Shown: one piece after another, positions 48,708 to 57,892 of the stretch
Numbering within the stretch: position 1 is the stretch's first letter
Layout: each line of letters begins with the position of its first letter
NCBI GenBank assembly: GCA_965234325.1
Contig: OZ248407.1
Coordinates: forward strand, 1,674,001-1,738,000
Direction: 5' to 3'
DNA length: 64,000 nt
Source: Limnohabitans kasalickyi
GTDB lineage: Bacteria; Pseudomonadota; Gammaproteobacteria; Burkholderiales; Burkholderiaceae_C
Program-made: the position numbers and the translations under genes
The notes under the pieces: generated by a model
What the model saw: the letters and a program-made list of their open reading frames with translations, nothing else
Database searches by the model: none
What the model was told of the DNA's origin: nothing

Positions 48708-51700
48708 ATGAACGCACCTCTGCCCCGCCACATCACCGACACACCCGCCAACACCTACGAACGCGTGGCCACTGGCAGCAACGAAGTTGCAGGCAAACTG
48801 GCCGCGCGGTTGCGGGCTGAAACCCAAGGCGAGGTGCTGTTCTCAGCTGCCGACCGAGGCCGATACGCCACCGATGCGTCGATTTACCAAATCACACCGG
48901 TGGGTGTGTTTGTGCCACGGCATGCACACGAAGTGCCCGTCGCGCTGCAGATTTGCCGCGACTTAGGCGTACCCATCGTGCCGCGCGGCGGCGGCACCAG
49001 CCAATGCGGCCAAACCACCGGCGCAGGTTTGGTGATTGACCACAGCAAACACATTCGCAACGTGATTCAGCACGACGTTGATGCGCGCACTGTCGAGGTC
49101 GAACCCGGCATGGTGCTGGACCACTTGAATGCCCAACTCAAAGCTCACGGTGTGTGGTTTCCAGTGGATGTATCCACCAGCGCCCAAGCCACCTTGGGCG
49201 GAATGGCGGGCAACAACTCGTGTGGCAGCCGCTCGATTGCCTACGGCAACATGGTGCACAACGTGGTGGGGGCCAACGCATGGCTGAGCAGCGGCGAATT
49301 GCTGCAGTTTGGGGCCTACGGCGCAAGCAGCGGACGTGCTTTGCAAATAGGCGATTTCGTCAAACACTTGGCACAAGGATTAACACCGGAGCTGGAAGCC
49401 CACTGGCCCAAAGTGATGCGCCGCGTCGCAGGCTACAACCTCGATATTTTCAACAACCAAAACGAGCGCCCTTACACCAGTGACGGCTCCGTGAACTTGG
49501 CGCACTTGCTGATTGGCAGCGAAGGCACGCTGGGCTTGACCCAATCCCTCACGCTTAAGCTGAGCGACTTGCCGCGCGCCAAGGTCTTGGGCGTGGTGAA
49601 CTTTGACAGCTTTTACAAAGCCATGGACGCCGCCCAGCACATCGTCAAGCTGGGCGACGGCACGCTCACAGCGGTCGAGTTGGTCGACCGCACCATGATC
49701 GACCTGTCGCTGCAAAACCCAGCGTTCGCCCCCACCATTCGCACCGCCTTGATTGGCGAGCCAGAGGCTGTGCTTCTGGTCGAATTTGCAGGCGCCAACA
49801 AAGACATGCTCAAGCCCAAAATGCGCCAACTGGTAGAGCTGATGGGAGACCTCGGCTTGCCCGGCAGCGTGGTGGAAATGATCGACGACGCACCGCAAAA
49901 GAACCTCTGGGAAGTGCGCAAAGCCGGCCTCAACATCATGATGAGCCTCAAAGGCGACGGCAAGCCGGTGAGCTTCATCGAAGACTGCGCGGTACCCCTC
50001 GAAAGCTTGGCCGAGTACACCGACGAGCTGACCCAAGTGTTCAAGCGCCATGGCACCAAAGGCACGTGGTACGCCCACGCCTCGGTGGGCACCTTGCATG
50101 TGCGTCCAATTTTGGACATGCGACGCAACGGCGCCGCCAAAATGCGCGAAATCGCCGATGAAGCGAGCGCCTTGGTTCGCAAATACAAAGGCGCTTACAG
50201 CGGCGAACACGGTGATGGTCTGTGCCGCGGTGAATGGATTGAGTGGCAGTTCGGCCCCAAGATCAATGAAGCCTTCACGCAAATCAAACAACACTTGGAC
50301 CCGTTGAATTTGTTGTCACCGCAACGCATCGTCAACCCACCCAAGATGGACGACACCTTGCTGATGCGCTTTGGCAACGACTACAAGGTCATCCCGATTC
50401 AAACTGCGCTGGACTGGCGTGCCTGGGACGTGCAAAACGACCCTGCGACTGAACAAACCACGGCCCCCGGAACCGGTGGCGACGCCGCTCAAGGCTTTGC
50501 CAAAGCGGTGGAGATGTGCAACAACAACGGCACATGCCGCAAATTTGACGCAGGCACCATGTGCCCCAGCTACCGCGTCACCCGCGACGAAAAACACCTC
50601 ACACGTGGTCGCGCCAACACCTTGCGCTTGGCCTTGAGCGGCCAGCTCGGCGCTGAGGGCCTGAGCAACCCTGAATTGATGGAAGCCATGGACTTGTGCG
50701 TGGGCTGCAAAGGCTGCAAGCGCGATTGCCCGACAGGCGTAGACATGGCCCGCATGAAAGTAGAGACCCTGCACCATTACAAAGCGAAGCATGGCTTCAC
50801 CCTCAAAGACCGCCTGATTGCCTACCTGCCTCGCTACGCGCAACACGCCGCACGTTGGTCAGGCCTGCTGAATTTGCGCAACAAAATTCCGCTGCTGGCT
50901 CAGCTGGCCGAACGCCTCACAGGCTTGTCTGCACAACGCAGCTGGCCCACTTGGCAGGGCCAACATTTCTTTAACCAAGGCACACAGGGCGTGTCAAAAG
51001 AAGCTGTGTTGAGCGCCAGCAAACCCGTGGTGCTGTTTGTTGACACCTTCAATGGCTACTTTGAATCGAGCAACGCCCACGCCGCCCTGCGTGTGTTGCA
51101 AGCGGCAGGCTACAGCGTGCATGTGGCGTCGAAAAACGAGCGCGGTCACGATGCGGACGCCGGACACTTGTGTTGTGGTCGCACCTTCTTGGCCAACGGC
51201 ATGGTGGACAAAGCGCGTGAACACGCCCGTGAGCTGATTGACACCTTGCTGCCTTTTGCCAAACGCAACATTGCCATCGTGGGCTTGGAGCCCTCTTGCT
51301 TGCTGACGCTGCGTGATGAGGCACTTGTATTGGGCTTGGGCGACAGCGCACACCGCGTGAGCGAACAAGCGCTTTTACTAGAAGAGTTCTTGGCACGCGA
51401 AGCCAAAGCGGGCGCGTTGGATGAACTCAAGACGCACCTCAAGCCTGCCGTCAAAGCCATCTTGCTACACGGCCACTGCCATCAAAAAGCCTTTGGCTTG
51501 ATGCCGCCCGTGCTGGATGTGATTCGCCTTATCCCCAACGCAGCCCCTGAGCTGATTGAAAGTAGCTGCTGCGGCATGGCCGGTAGCTTTGGCTATGAGG
51601 CCTCGCACTTAGAGGTGTCGATGCAAATGGCCGAGCTGAGTTTGTTGCCCGCAGTACGTGCCAAGCCTGATGCCATCGTGGTGGCAGACGGCACAAGTTG

Positions 51701-51779
51701 TCGCCACCAAATTGAAGACGGTGCCGCTCGCCAAGCCATTCACGTGGCTCAACTGTTGAGCGACCACCTGAAAAGTTAA
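48708..51779 (+). CDS. FAD-binding/4Fe-4S fused dehydrogenase (GlcD-GlpC type, YdiJ-like)
   Basis: This 1023-residue fusion has two parts. Residues about 40-470 form a VAO-type FAD domain ('VPIVPRGGGTSQCGQTTGAGLVID', 'GGMAGNNSCGSRSIAYG', 'GLVIDHSKHIRNV'). From about residue 590 come ferredoxin-type 4Fe-4S motifs ('CNNNGTCRKFDAGTMCPSY', 'CVGCKGCKRDCPTG') and then GlpC/CCG domains with 'GHLCCGRTF' and 'SSCCGMAGSFG'. Enzymes of this architecture oxidise D-2-hydroxy acids (lactate, 2-hydroxyglutarate, glycolate) to the quinone pool. The precise acid is unknown. It is co-transcribed with the GntR regulator. Confidence 0.9.
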   Translation: MNAPLPRHITDTPANTYERVATGSNEVAGKLAARLRAETQGEVLFSAADRGRYATDASIYQITPVGVFVPRHAHEVPVALQICRDLGVPIVPRGGGTSQCGQTTGAGLVIDHSKHIRNVIQHDVDARTVEVEPGMVLDHLNAQLKAHGVWFPVDVSTSAQATLGGMAGNNSCGSRSIAYGNMVHNVVGANAWLSSGELLQFGAYGASSGRALQIGDFVKHLAQGLTPELEAHWPKVMRRVAGYNLDIFNNQNERPYTSDGSVNLAHLLIGSEGTLGLTQSLTLKLSDLPRAKVLGVVNFDSFYKAMDAAQHIVKLGDGTLTAVELVDRTMIDLSLQNPAFAPTIRTALIGEPEAVLLVEFAGANKDMLKPKMRQLVELMGDLGLPGSVVEMIDDAPQKNLWEVRKAGLNIMMSLKGDGKPVSFIEDCAVPLESLAEYTDELTQVFKRHGTKGTWYAHASVGTLHVRPILDMRRNGAAKMREIADEASALVRKYKGAYSGEHGDGLCRGEWIEWQFGPKINEAFTQIKQHLDPLNLLSPQRIVNPPKMDDTLLMRFGNDYKVIPIQTALDWRAWDVQNDPATEQTTAPGTGGDAAQGFAKAVEMCNNNGTCRKFDAGTMCPSYRVTRDEKHLTRGRANTLRLALSGQLGAEGLSNPELMEAMDLCVGCKGCKRDCPTGVDMARMKVETLHHYKAKHGFTLKDRLIAYLPRYAQHAARWSGLLNLRNKIPLLAQLAERLTGLSAQRSWPTWQGQHFFNQGTQGVSKEAVLSASKPVVLFVDTFNGYFESSNAHAALRVLQAAGYSVHVASKNERGHDADAGHLCCGRTFLANGMVDKAREHARELIDTLLPFAKRNIAIVGLEPSCLLTLRDEALVLGLGDSAHRVSEQALLLEEFLAREAKAGALDELKTHLKPAVKAILLHGHCHQKAFGLMPPVLDVIRLIPNAAPELIESSCCGMAGSFGYEASHLEVSMQMAELSLLPAVRAKPDAIVVADGTSCRHQIEDGAARQAIHVAQLLSDHLKS

Positions 51780-51788
51780 GTCAGCAAC

Positions 51789-52517
51789 TTATTGCGGAAC
51801 CAAGCACCACGGTGCTTGGTACTCCACCAAGCCTATCCAAAGGGTCCAACCAGAACTGGCCGCCAAAGCCAATCCTGCCAAGCGCACGCCCCATGCGCCA
51901 CTGGATGCGCCAGCGACACCCGTGGGCTTGAACCCGCGCATGCGCAACCACAACCAAGGGCCCACCGTCAGCACGACGGCGCTGCCCAAGGCGAACAAGG
52001 CCATCACGCCTGCACCCTCTAGAGGGCTGCTGCTCAATGCGGCCACCAGCAAGGCACCGTAAAGCAAACCGCAAGGCATCAAAGCCCACAAAAAACCCAA
52101 GACGACAGCGCCGCCGTTGCGCAGCTTGAGGTGCGCCGTCAGGCTCTGGACGCGGCGCCAAATGTTGCGCCCGATGCCGTCGAGCCACACGGGTTGCTCT
52201 GCGCGCCATAGCAAGAGCAAGCCCACCAAAAACGCAAACAAGTGCAACAGGGTCCACACTGGGCGAAACACGGCAGATTGCGTGCTGAGCCAGCCAACGC
52301 CTTGCATGGTGGATGCGGCCACTGCGCCCAACGTGCTGTAGCCCGCGATGCGGCCCAGTTGGAACAACAGCATGGCCGATGTGCCCTGCCCTGCGCCTTG
52401 CTTTTGTGCAGAACGGCCAATGCCCGCACAGACAGCACCACACATGGCCAAACAATGCGGGCCGCCCGCCAGTCCCATCAGCAAAGCGGTCAGGGCTAAA
52501 GTTGAATTCATCACCAT
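51789..52517 (-). CDS. sulfite exporter TauE/SafE-like (DsbD_2 domain) membrane protein
   Basis: The 242-residue inner-membrane protein has about six membrane segments. The motif 'GGPHCLAMCGAVCAG' near residue 18 carries a CxxxC pair, and 'LWALMPCGLLYGALL' lies near residue 143. This is the DsbD_2/UreH-like transmembrane domain that often adjoins cbb3 oxidase genes, with a suspected role in metal or redox handling. The ATG is in a TGATG overlap with the hemN stop, so it is translated with hemN. Confidence 0.84.
   Translation of the reverse strand: MVMNSTLALTALLMGLAGGPHCLAMCGAVCAGIGRSAQKQGAGQGTSAMLLFQLGRIAGYSTLGAVAASTMQGVGWLSTQSAVFRPVWTLLHLFAFLVGLLLLWRAEQPVWLDGIGRNIWRRVQSLTAHLKLRNGGAVVLGFLWALMPCGLLYGALLVAALSSSPLEGAGVMALFALGSAVVLTVGPWLWLRMRGFKPTGVAGASSGAWGVRLAGLALAASSGWTLWIGLVEYQAPWCLVPQ
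51799..51820. terminator. hairpin inside the 3' end of the DsbD_2-like gene
   Basis: ACCAAGCACC and GGTGCTTGGT are 10-base perfect arms separated by two bases. They sit within the last about 12 codons of the gene and 20 bases from the end of the convergent dehydrogenase gene. No T-run follows, so this may be a weak terminator or a processing stop. Confidence 0.4.
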
Positions 52518-53935
52518 CAGATGATTTTAGAGAACCTCGCGCGGTTACGGTCTGTTTGCAAATATTGATCAAACACCATGGCGACGCCGCGCACAAAGAA
52601 CCAACCCAACTCCGTCACCTGAATCCCCGTTGAATCTAGGGACACAAGCCCTTGCGTTTGCATATGCCGCAACGATTCCAGTTCTTGCGCAAAGTAAGGC
52701 TGAAAATCAATCAGATGCGCCAACTCGATGGACTCAAACAGCACATGTCCTTGGCACATCAGCGCCATGATGACCGACTGTCGCACCAAGTCATCGCGTG
52801 ACATGGCCAAACCTCGCTCAACAGGCAAACGCCCTTGGTCAAGCAGGTCGTAATACGCCTCTAAGGTTTTCACGTTTTGGCTGAAGGTGCTGCCCACACG
52901 GCCGATCGACGACACCCCCAACGCCACCAAATCACAATCGGGTTGTGTGCTGTAGCCTTGAAAGTTTCGGTGCAAACGTCCTTGACGCTTAGCCACCGCC
53001 AACGCGTCCGTGGACAGCGCAAAGTGATCCATGCCGACATAGACATAGCCTGCGGCCATCAACACGCGCATGGCACTGGCTAACATTGCCAACTTAGAGC
53101 TGGCGGGCGGCAAATCTTCTACATGAATGCGGCGCTGAGGCTTGAACCGCTCTGGCAAATGCGCATAGGCGTACAAGGCAATGCGATCGGGGTGCAGCTT
53201 CACGACCTGCGCCAAGGTGCGCTCAAAGGTCTCGGGACTTTGCATGGGCAGGCCATAAATCAAATCCACATTGATGGACTCAAAGCCAATCTTGCGGGAC
53301 ACTGCCACCAAATCAAACACCTGCGCCTCAGGCTGAATGCGGTGTACCGCTTTTTGCACGGCCGGCTCAAAGTCTTGCACGCCAAAACTCAAACGGTTAA
53401 ACCCTAGCTCTGCCAGTCGTATCAAACGCTCTGGTGTGACGGTGCGTGGGTCAACCTCTATCGAATGTTCACCACCCGGCGTGAACACGAAATTGCGACG
53501 CAGCATGGCCATCAAATCTTGCAATTCAACATCGCTCAAAAACGTGGGACTGCCACCGCCAAGATGCAATTGCGAGACGCTTTGCCCAACGCCCAGATGC
53601 GCAATATTGAGCTCGACCTCGCGCGTCACGTAGCGCAAATATTCGGCACCCCTTTCATGGTGTTTGGTGATGATTTTGTTGCACGCACAGTAGTAACACA
53701 GGGACTCACAAAACGGGATGTGAACATACAGCGACAACGGGTAAAGCTTGGAGCCCAAACCCACACGCCGCAGCGTCAGGGCTTGCACATAATCGAGCTC
53801 GCCGAAGGCCTCTACAAACCGATCGGCCGTGGGATATGAGGTGTAGCGGGGGCCTGGCACGTCATAGCGCTGAAGCAATTCAGGACTGATCACAACAGGT
53901 GAAGGGTGTGCAGCCGACAAAAGGGAGGAGGACAT
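52517..53935 (-). CDS. hemN: oxygen-independent coproporphyrinogen III oxidase
   Basis: The 472-residue radical-SAM enzyme makes protoporphyrinogen IX without O2. The CxxxCxxC cluster is in 'HIPFCESLCYYCACNKI', the glycine-rich 'LHLGGGSPTFLS' follows, and 'GVQDFEPAVQKAVHRIQP' is a HemN signature. ATG at 53935 is preferred because an FNR palindrome at 53991-54004 predicts a transcript start near 53955. Upstream ATGs at 53962 and 54004 lie in or before that promoter. It is induced by FNR under low oxygen, by inference. Confidence 0.95.
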   Translation of the reverse strand: MSSSLLSAAHPSPVVISPELLQRYDVPGPRYTSYPTADRFVEAFGELDYVQALTLRRVGLGSKLYPLSLYVHIPFCESLCYYCACNKIITKHHERGAEYLRYVTREVELNIAHLGVGQSVSQLHLGGGSPTFLSDVELQDLMAMLRRNFVFTPGGEHSIEVDPRTVTPERLIRLAELGFNRLSFGVQDFEPAVQKAVHRIQPEAQVFDLVAVSRKIGFESINVDLIYGLPMQSPETFERTLAQVVKLHPDRIALYAYAHLPERFKPQRRIHVEDLPPASSKLAMLASAMRVLMAAGYVYVGMDHFALSTDALAVAKRQGRLHRNFQGYSTQPDCDLVALGVSSIGRVGSTFSQNVKTLEAYYDLLDQGRLPVERGLAMSRDDLVRQSVIMALMCQGHVLFESIELAHLIDFQPYFAQELESLRHMQTQGLVSLDSTGIQVTELGWFFVRGVAMVFDQYLQTDRNRARFSKII

Positions 53936-53990
53936 AAGTTCACAGTCATATTTGGATCTCATAATGTGACTTGAATCTGCTTTTTTAGTT

Positions 53991-54004
53991 TTGACACAAG
54001 TCAA
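53991..54004. promoter_or_regulatory. FNR box between hemN and fnr
   Basis: TTGAC-ACAA-GTCAA is a perfect 5+5 palindrome and a one-base variant of TTGAT-N4-ATCAA. A CATTAT -10-like hexamer lies at a suitable distance for hemN. For fnr the site is 20 bases before the start, which would suit autorepression. Confidence 0.88.
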
Positions 54005-54024
54005 AAAACCGGTCTGTTTGAAGT

Positions 54025-54750
54025 ATGAATCCTCACGCCATCAAAGTCGCCTGCTCCAGCTGCAACCTGCGTGAATTGTGTATGCCCGTCGGGCTCACTG
54101 ATGCGGATATGCAGCGCATTGAAGAGGTGGTGGCCACACGCCGCAAAGTGCCCAAGGGCACACATTTGTTTCACAACGGCGAGCCATTCAACGCGCTCTA
54201 CGCCATACGCACTGGATTTTTCAAAACTTGCGTGTCCTCCGAAGATGGACGCGATCAAGTCACAGGCTTTCAGATGGCAGGCGAAGTGATTGGGCTCGAC
54301 GGCATCGTCAGCGACCGTCACACGTGCGATGCGGTTGCCTTAGAAGATGCCGAAGTCTGTGTGATGCCCTTCGACCGGATTGAAGAGCTGTCGCGGGAGG
54401 TGAACGCACTGCAGCACCATGTCCACAAAATCATGAGTCGAGAAATCGTACGCGAACACGGCGTGATCATGATGTTGGGCAGCATGCGTGCTGAAGAACG
54501 GTTGGCTGCATTCTTGTTGAATTTGGTGCAACGCTTGCATGCACGCGGCTTCTCGCAATCCGAGTTGATGCTGCGCATGACACGCGAAGAAATTGGCAGC
54601 TATCTTGGTCTCAAATTAGAGACGGTCAGCCGAACCTTTTCCAAGTTTGCGGATGACAAGATCATTGAAGTCAAGCAGCGCCATGTGCGTATCTTGAACA
54701 CGGATGCGTTGAAAGCTTTGGTCAACCCGCCCACCTGCGGTCCACTCTGA
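54025..54750 (+). CDS. fnr: FNR-type anaerobic transcriptional regulator
   Basis: The 241-residue Crp/Fnr-family regulator has all four cysteines for an oxygen-sensitive 4Fe-4S cluster: C10, C13, C19 and C112, the last in 'AEVCVMPF'. The C-terminal HTH is 'REEIGSYLGLKLETVSRTFSKF', with the Glu and Ser-Arg residues that read FNR half-sites. It activates cbb3 oxidase and hemN under low oxygen. It lies beside its targets and next to its own box. Confidence 0.96.
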   Translation: MNPHAIKVACSSCNLRELCMPVGLTDADMQRIEEVVATRRKVPKGTHLFHNGEPFNALYAIRTGFFKTCVSSEDGRDQVTGFQMAGEVIGLDGIVSDRHTCDAVALEDAEVCVMPFDRIEELSREVNALQHHVHKIMSREIVREHGVIMMLGSMRAEERLAAFLLNLVQRLHARGFSQSELMLRMTREEIGSYLGLKLETVSRTFSKFADDKIIEVKQRHVRILNTDALKALVNPPTCGPL

Positions 54751-54764
54751 TCTAAAAAAATCAC

Positions 54765-55001
54765 TCAACGGTTGACGTCAGAGGGTAATACCGACAACAA
54801 GGTGGTCAAGGCGCTCGATGCCGCTGTCACGGTCCAGAACACAAAAAACGAAAGGGTGTAAATGCCCTCTCTAGACATGTCAATCGGTTGTCCTGCCCAA
54901 TGCAGGTCTGTGGGGTCGAGCAAAGCAAACACCAAGATTTCTAAAACACCCGCAAGCAAAAAGGCTGGCCAGAGAATCCACATCATTCGTTGTGCCAACA
55001 T
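54765..55001 (-). CDS. small inner-membrane protein of the cbb3 block
   Basis: The 78-residue protein has two hydrophobic segments, residues about 6-30 and 49-72 ('ILWPAFLLAGVLEILVFALL', 'YTLSFFVFWTVTAASSALTTLL'). I do not recognise a named family. The ATG at 55001 has GGAG six bases upstream. It is the last gene of the cco cluster, 57 bases after ccoH, and converges on fnr. An accessory role with cbb3 oxidase is guessed from context. Confidence 0.72.
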   Translation of the reverse strand: MLAQRMMWILWPAFLLAGVLEILVFALLDPTDLHWAGQPIDMSREGIYTLSFFVFWTVTAASSALTTLLSVLPSDVNR

Positions 55002-55058
55002 CACGTTCTCCAAAAGGATAAATTTTTGATCACTTGCTCACCTTGGGTGCTTTGAACA

Positions 55059-55319
55059 TCAAGGCTTGGCAGACACAGGCGTGGCCGCATGGTTGCGGGT
55101 TTGCAGGGCAGGCGCAAGGGCTTTTTGCTCGGCCAAGGTCTTGTTGATCTCTAGACCCCGGCGGTAATAGTCTTGTGCAATCACAGGGTCTGGCACACGG
55201 ATGGCAATCACCAAGGTCACAAATCCGGCGACCACCACGGCAGCGGGTCCTGCAATGATGAGCCAGACATGGCCGTACATCCACCAAGGCTGTGTATCGA
55301 GTTGTGTAGGTGAGGTCAT
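55059..55319 (-). CDS. ccoH: FixH/CcoH family protein
   Basis: The 86-residue single-pass membrane protein has one hydrophobic segment (residues about 18-45) and the FixH-type segment 'VPDPVIAQDYYRRGLEINKTLAEQ'. FixH helps assemble cbb3 oxidase, probably with FixI in copper insertion. This FixH is short because the usual C-terminal extension is reduced. It follows ccoG by 8 bases. Confidence 0.86.
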   Translation of the reverse strand: MTSPTQLDTQPWWMYGHVWLIIAGPAAVVVAGFVTLVIAIRVPDPVIAQDYYRRGLEINKTLAEQKALAPALQTRNHAATPVSAKP

Positions 55320-55327
55320 AGCGACTT

Positions 55328-56770
55328 TCAGCGTGGCACGATGAACACAGATTTTTCAACCACCAGGTCGTCTGTCCCCACCGCTTGAATTTCAAACTGT
55401 ATTTTGTGCGATCCGGCTTCGACAGAGCCGTAGGGAATGTCTGCGCGCAGCACCACCCAGCGGGCTTGTGCGGCATCGACCTTGACATCGGTTTCAGTCT
55501 CGATGCGGATATTTGGCAAACCACGAACAGACAAATGGTAGGTCTGCGCGCGCTCGGAGGCATTCATGATTTGCAAGCGATACACATTCTCCAAAGTGCC
55601 GACTTCTGTGATGCGCGAGAGTGTGGACCGGTCACGCACGACATCCACTTTGAACGGCGTGCGCAAACTCAAAGACACCAACACAAACGCAATCAAGCCC
55701 ACCAAAAACAGGGCGTAGATCTGCACCCGCGGACGCAACATGCGCTGCCATATTTGCTTGGATGACCATTTTTGGCCCAGAGCATTTTGCGTGGCGAAGC
55801 GCACCAAGCCACGCTCAAAACCCATTTTGTCCATCACCGAATCACACACATCCGCGCAAGCGCCGCACGAAATGCATTCGTATTGCAAGCCATCACGAAT
55901 GTCGATACCCGTCGGACAGACCTGAACACACAGGGTGCAATCGATACAAGCACCCAACTGGGGTTGAGTCAGTTCGACATGGCGAGCGCGAGAGCCTCGG
56001 GGTTCGCCGCGCGCACTGTCGTAAGTGACGATGAGCGTGTCATGGTCAAACATGGCGCTTTGAAAGCGGGCATAAGGGCACATGTATTTGCAAACCTGCT
56101 CGCGCATAAAGCCTGCATTGCCATAAGTCGCAAAGGCGTAGAAGAACACCCAGAACAACTCCCACGAACTCATGTGCGTGGTGAAAAACTCCATGGCTAA
56201 ATCACGAATTGGGGTGAAATAACCCACGAAGGTGAAGCCTGTCCAGATCGACAAGACGATCCAGATCAAATGTTTGTACCACTTCTTCACCAATTTTTCG
56301 AGGGAGAAATCGGCGCCATCCAAACGTATGCGCGCAGAACGATCACCTTCAATTTTGCGTTCTATCCACAGAAAAATTTCGCTATACACCGTTTGTGGGC
56401 AGGCAAAACCGCACCACAAACGCCCCGCCACCGCCGTGAATAAAAACAGCGACAGCGCTGAAATCACCAACAAGCCGGTCAGGTAAATAAAGTCTTGCGG
56501 GTACAAGACCAAGCCAAAAATGTAAAAACGGCGCGATGCCAAGTCAAACAAAACGGCTTGACGTGTGCCCCACTCCAGCCATGGCAAACCGTAAAACACC
56601 AGCTGCGTCAGCGCCACAAAAAACCAGCGCCACTTTGCGTACACACCTTGGACGGATCGGGGGTAGATTTTTTTGGCTGCCGCATAAAGCGACACCATCG
56701 CCTCATCGTCTGCAGGCACAGCGGTGATGGGGATGGTCTTACGCTGCTTCGCGTCGTCAGCTGAGTTCAC
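55328..56770 (-). CDS. ccoG: cbb3 oxidase assembly protein CcoG (FixG/RdxA)
   Basis: The 480-residue membrane-bound polyferredoxin has the cluster-binding pairs 'LWCGFACPQT', 'CKYMCPYARF', 'CIDCTLCVQVCPTG' and 'CISCGACADVC'. Membrane spans lie around residues 45-130 and 170-215 in the N-terminal half, and the C-terminal FixG immunoglobulin-like domain follows. It probably reduces Cu(II) for the oxidase. GTG start at 56770, 5 bases after the ccoP stop. Confidence 0.95.
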   Translation of the reverse strand: MNSADDAKQRKTIPITAVPADDEAMVSLYAAAKKIYPRSVQGVYAKWRWFFVALTQLVFYGLPWLEWGTRQAVLFDLASRRFYIFGLVLYPQDFIYLTGLLVISALSLFLFTAVAGRLWCGFACPQTVYSEIFLWIERKIEGDRSARIRLDGADFSLEKLVKKWYKHLIWIVLSIWTGFTFVGYFTPIRDLAMEFFTTHMSSWELFWVFFYAFATYGNAGFMREQVCKYMCPYARFQSAMFDHDTLIVTYDSARGEPRGSRARHVELTQPQLGACIDCTLCVQVCPTGIDIRDGLQYECISCGACADVCDSVMDKMGFERGLVRFATQNALGQKWSSKQIWQRMLRPRVQIYALFLVGLIAFVLVSLSLRTPFKVDVVRDRSTLSRITEVGTLENVYRLQIMNASERAQTYHLSVRGLPNIRIETETDVKVDAAQARWVVLRADIPYGSVEAGSHKIQFEIQAVGTDDLVVEKSVFIVPR

Positions 56771-56775
56771 AGCAA

Positions 56776-57711
56776 TTACTTCGCTGTATCAACAACAGCA
56801 ATTGCAGGTTGGTTTGAAAAACCCCACACATAAGCCGTCAACACGTGGATTTGCGAGGATGTCAACCGGCCTTCTTGCGCAGGCATTTGGTTGACCTTGC
56901 CCACGTTGATGATGGCTGCAATCGCTTCTTCTCCCCATCCATGCAACCAAATTTTGTCGCTCAAGTTCGCCGAGCCCAAAGCTTGGTTACCTTTGCCGTC
57001 CATGCCGTGACAGGCCGCGCAAGCACCAAACTTCGATTTCCCTAAGCCTGCGCGCACAGAGTCATGTGGACTACCGGACAAGCTCAGGACGTAGTGCGAC
57101 ACGTTGCGAATATCGTCGGGTGAACCCACAGCGGCTGCCATGGGCGGCATTTGGCCGATACGACCTTTGGTCAAAGTTTCTTTGATCTTGTCAGGTGTGC
57201 CACCGTGCAACCAATCGCCGTCGGTCAGGTTAGGGAAGCCTTTGGAGCCGCGCGCGTCAGAGCCATGACATTGGGAACAGTTGTTCATGAACAAACGCTC
57301 ACCCACAGCCATGGCTTTGGGGTCCTTGGCCAATTGTTCTGGCGTTTGTGCATCAAACGCTGCATACAAGGGTTGCAAATCGGCATTGGCTTTGGCCACT
57401 TCATCGTCGTATTGACCCTGCGATGTCCAACCCAACTCGCCCACATAACTGCCTAGCGTGGGGTAGGCCACGCCATACACCGCCGCAAACACAAGGGTCA
57501 TGATGAACAACCACAACCACCAACGTGGCAAGGGGTTGTTCATTTCGCGCAAATCACCGTCCCACACATGGCCCGTGGTGCCGTCGTCGGTTTGATGCGC
57601 AGACACTTTGACCTGTGCAGAAAACCACAACAAGAAAGCGCAATACAAGACGCCAAAGATCGAAATAGCGGCCACAAAGATCGACCAAAAACTACTTGTG
57701 AAATCACTCAT
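56776..57711 (-). CDS. ccoP: cbb3 cytochrome c oxidase subunit III (diheme c)
   Basis: The 311-residue subunit has two N-terminal membrane helices (residues about 7-30 and 63-85) and two c-type heme motifs, CSQCH near residue 148 and CAACH near residue 233. It receives electrons from the cytochrome bc1 complex and passes them to CcoO/CcoN. It is the fourth gene of ccoNOQP, with the usual order preserved. Confidence 0.96.
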   Translation of the reverse strand: MSDFTSSFWSIFVAAISIFGVLYCAFLLWFSAQVKVSAHQTDDGTTGHVWDGDLREMNNPLPRWWLWLFIMTLVFAAVYGVAYPTLGSYVGELGWTSQGQYDDEVAKANADLQPLYAAFDAQTPEQLAKDPKAMAVGERLFMNNCSQCHGSDARGSKGFPNLTDGDWLHGGTPDKIKETLTKGRIGQMPPMAAAVGSPDDIRNVSHYVLSLSGSPHDSVRAGLGKSKFGACAACHGMDGKGNQALGSANLSDKIWLHGWGEEAIAAIINVGKVNQMPAQEGRLTSSQIHVLTAYVWGFSNQPAIAVVDTAK

Positions 57712-57744
57712 GATTCGATTCCTTTATAGAGCACCTTGCAGCAC

Positions 57745-57882
57745 TCAGTCCTGATCGAGGGGCAACTTAGAGGCCTCCTCGAAATCTTTTTTGTTGCGCT
57801 TGGAAAAAGCCCAAACAATGATGCCAATGAAGACGGTAAATGAGATCACCGTGGTAGCTGCGCGCAGGTCGTTCACGTCCAT
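57745..57882 (-). CDS. ccoQ: cbb3 oxidase subunit IV (CcoQ/FixQ)
   Basis: The 45-residue protein is encoded between ccoO and ccoP and reads MDVNDLRAATTVISFTVFIG... with one membrane helix (about residues 9-26) and a charged C-terminus 'SKRNKKDFEEASKLPLDQD'. CcoQ stabilises CcoP in the complex. Ten bases follow the ccoO stop and 33 precede the ccoP start. Confidence 0.93.
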   Translation of the reverse strand: MDVNDLRAATTVISFTVFIGIIVWAFSKRNKKDFEEASKLPLDQD

Positions 57883-57892
57883 GGTGTGCTCC

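Noticed and set aside
55030..55563. Alternative minus-strand frame of about 177 codons overlapping ccoH and the 3' end of ccoG
   Set aside because: The ccoH frame (55059-55319) has a recognisable family signature and good spacing to ccoG, whereas this longer frame has none.
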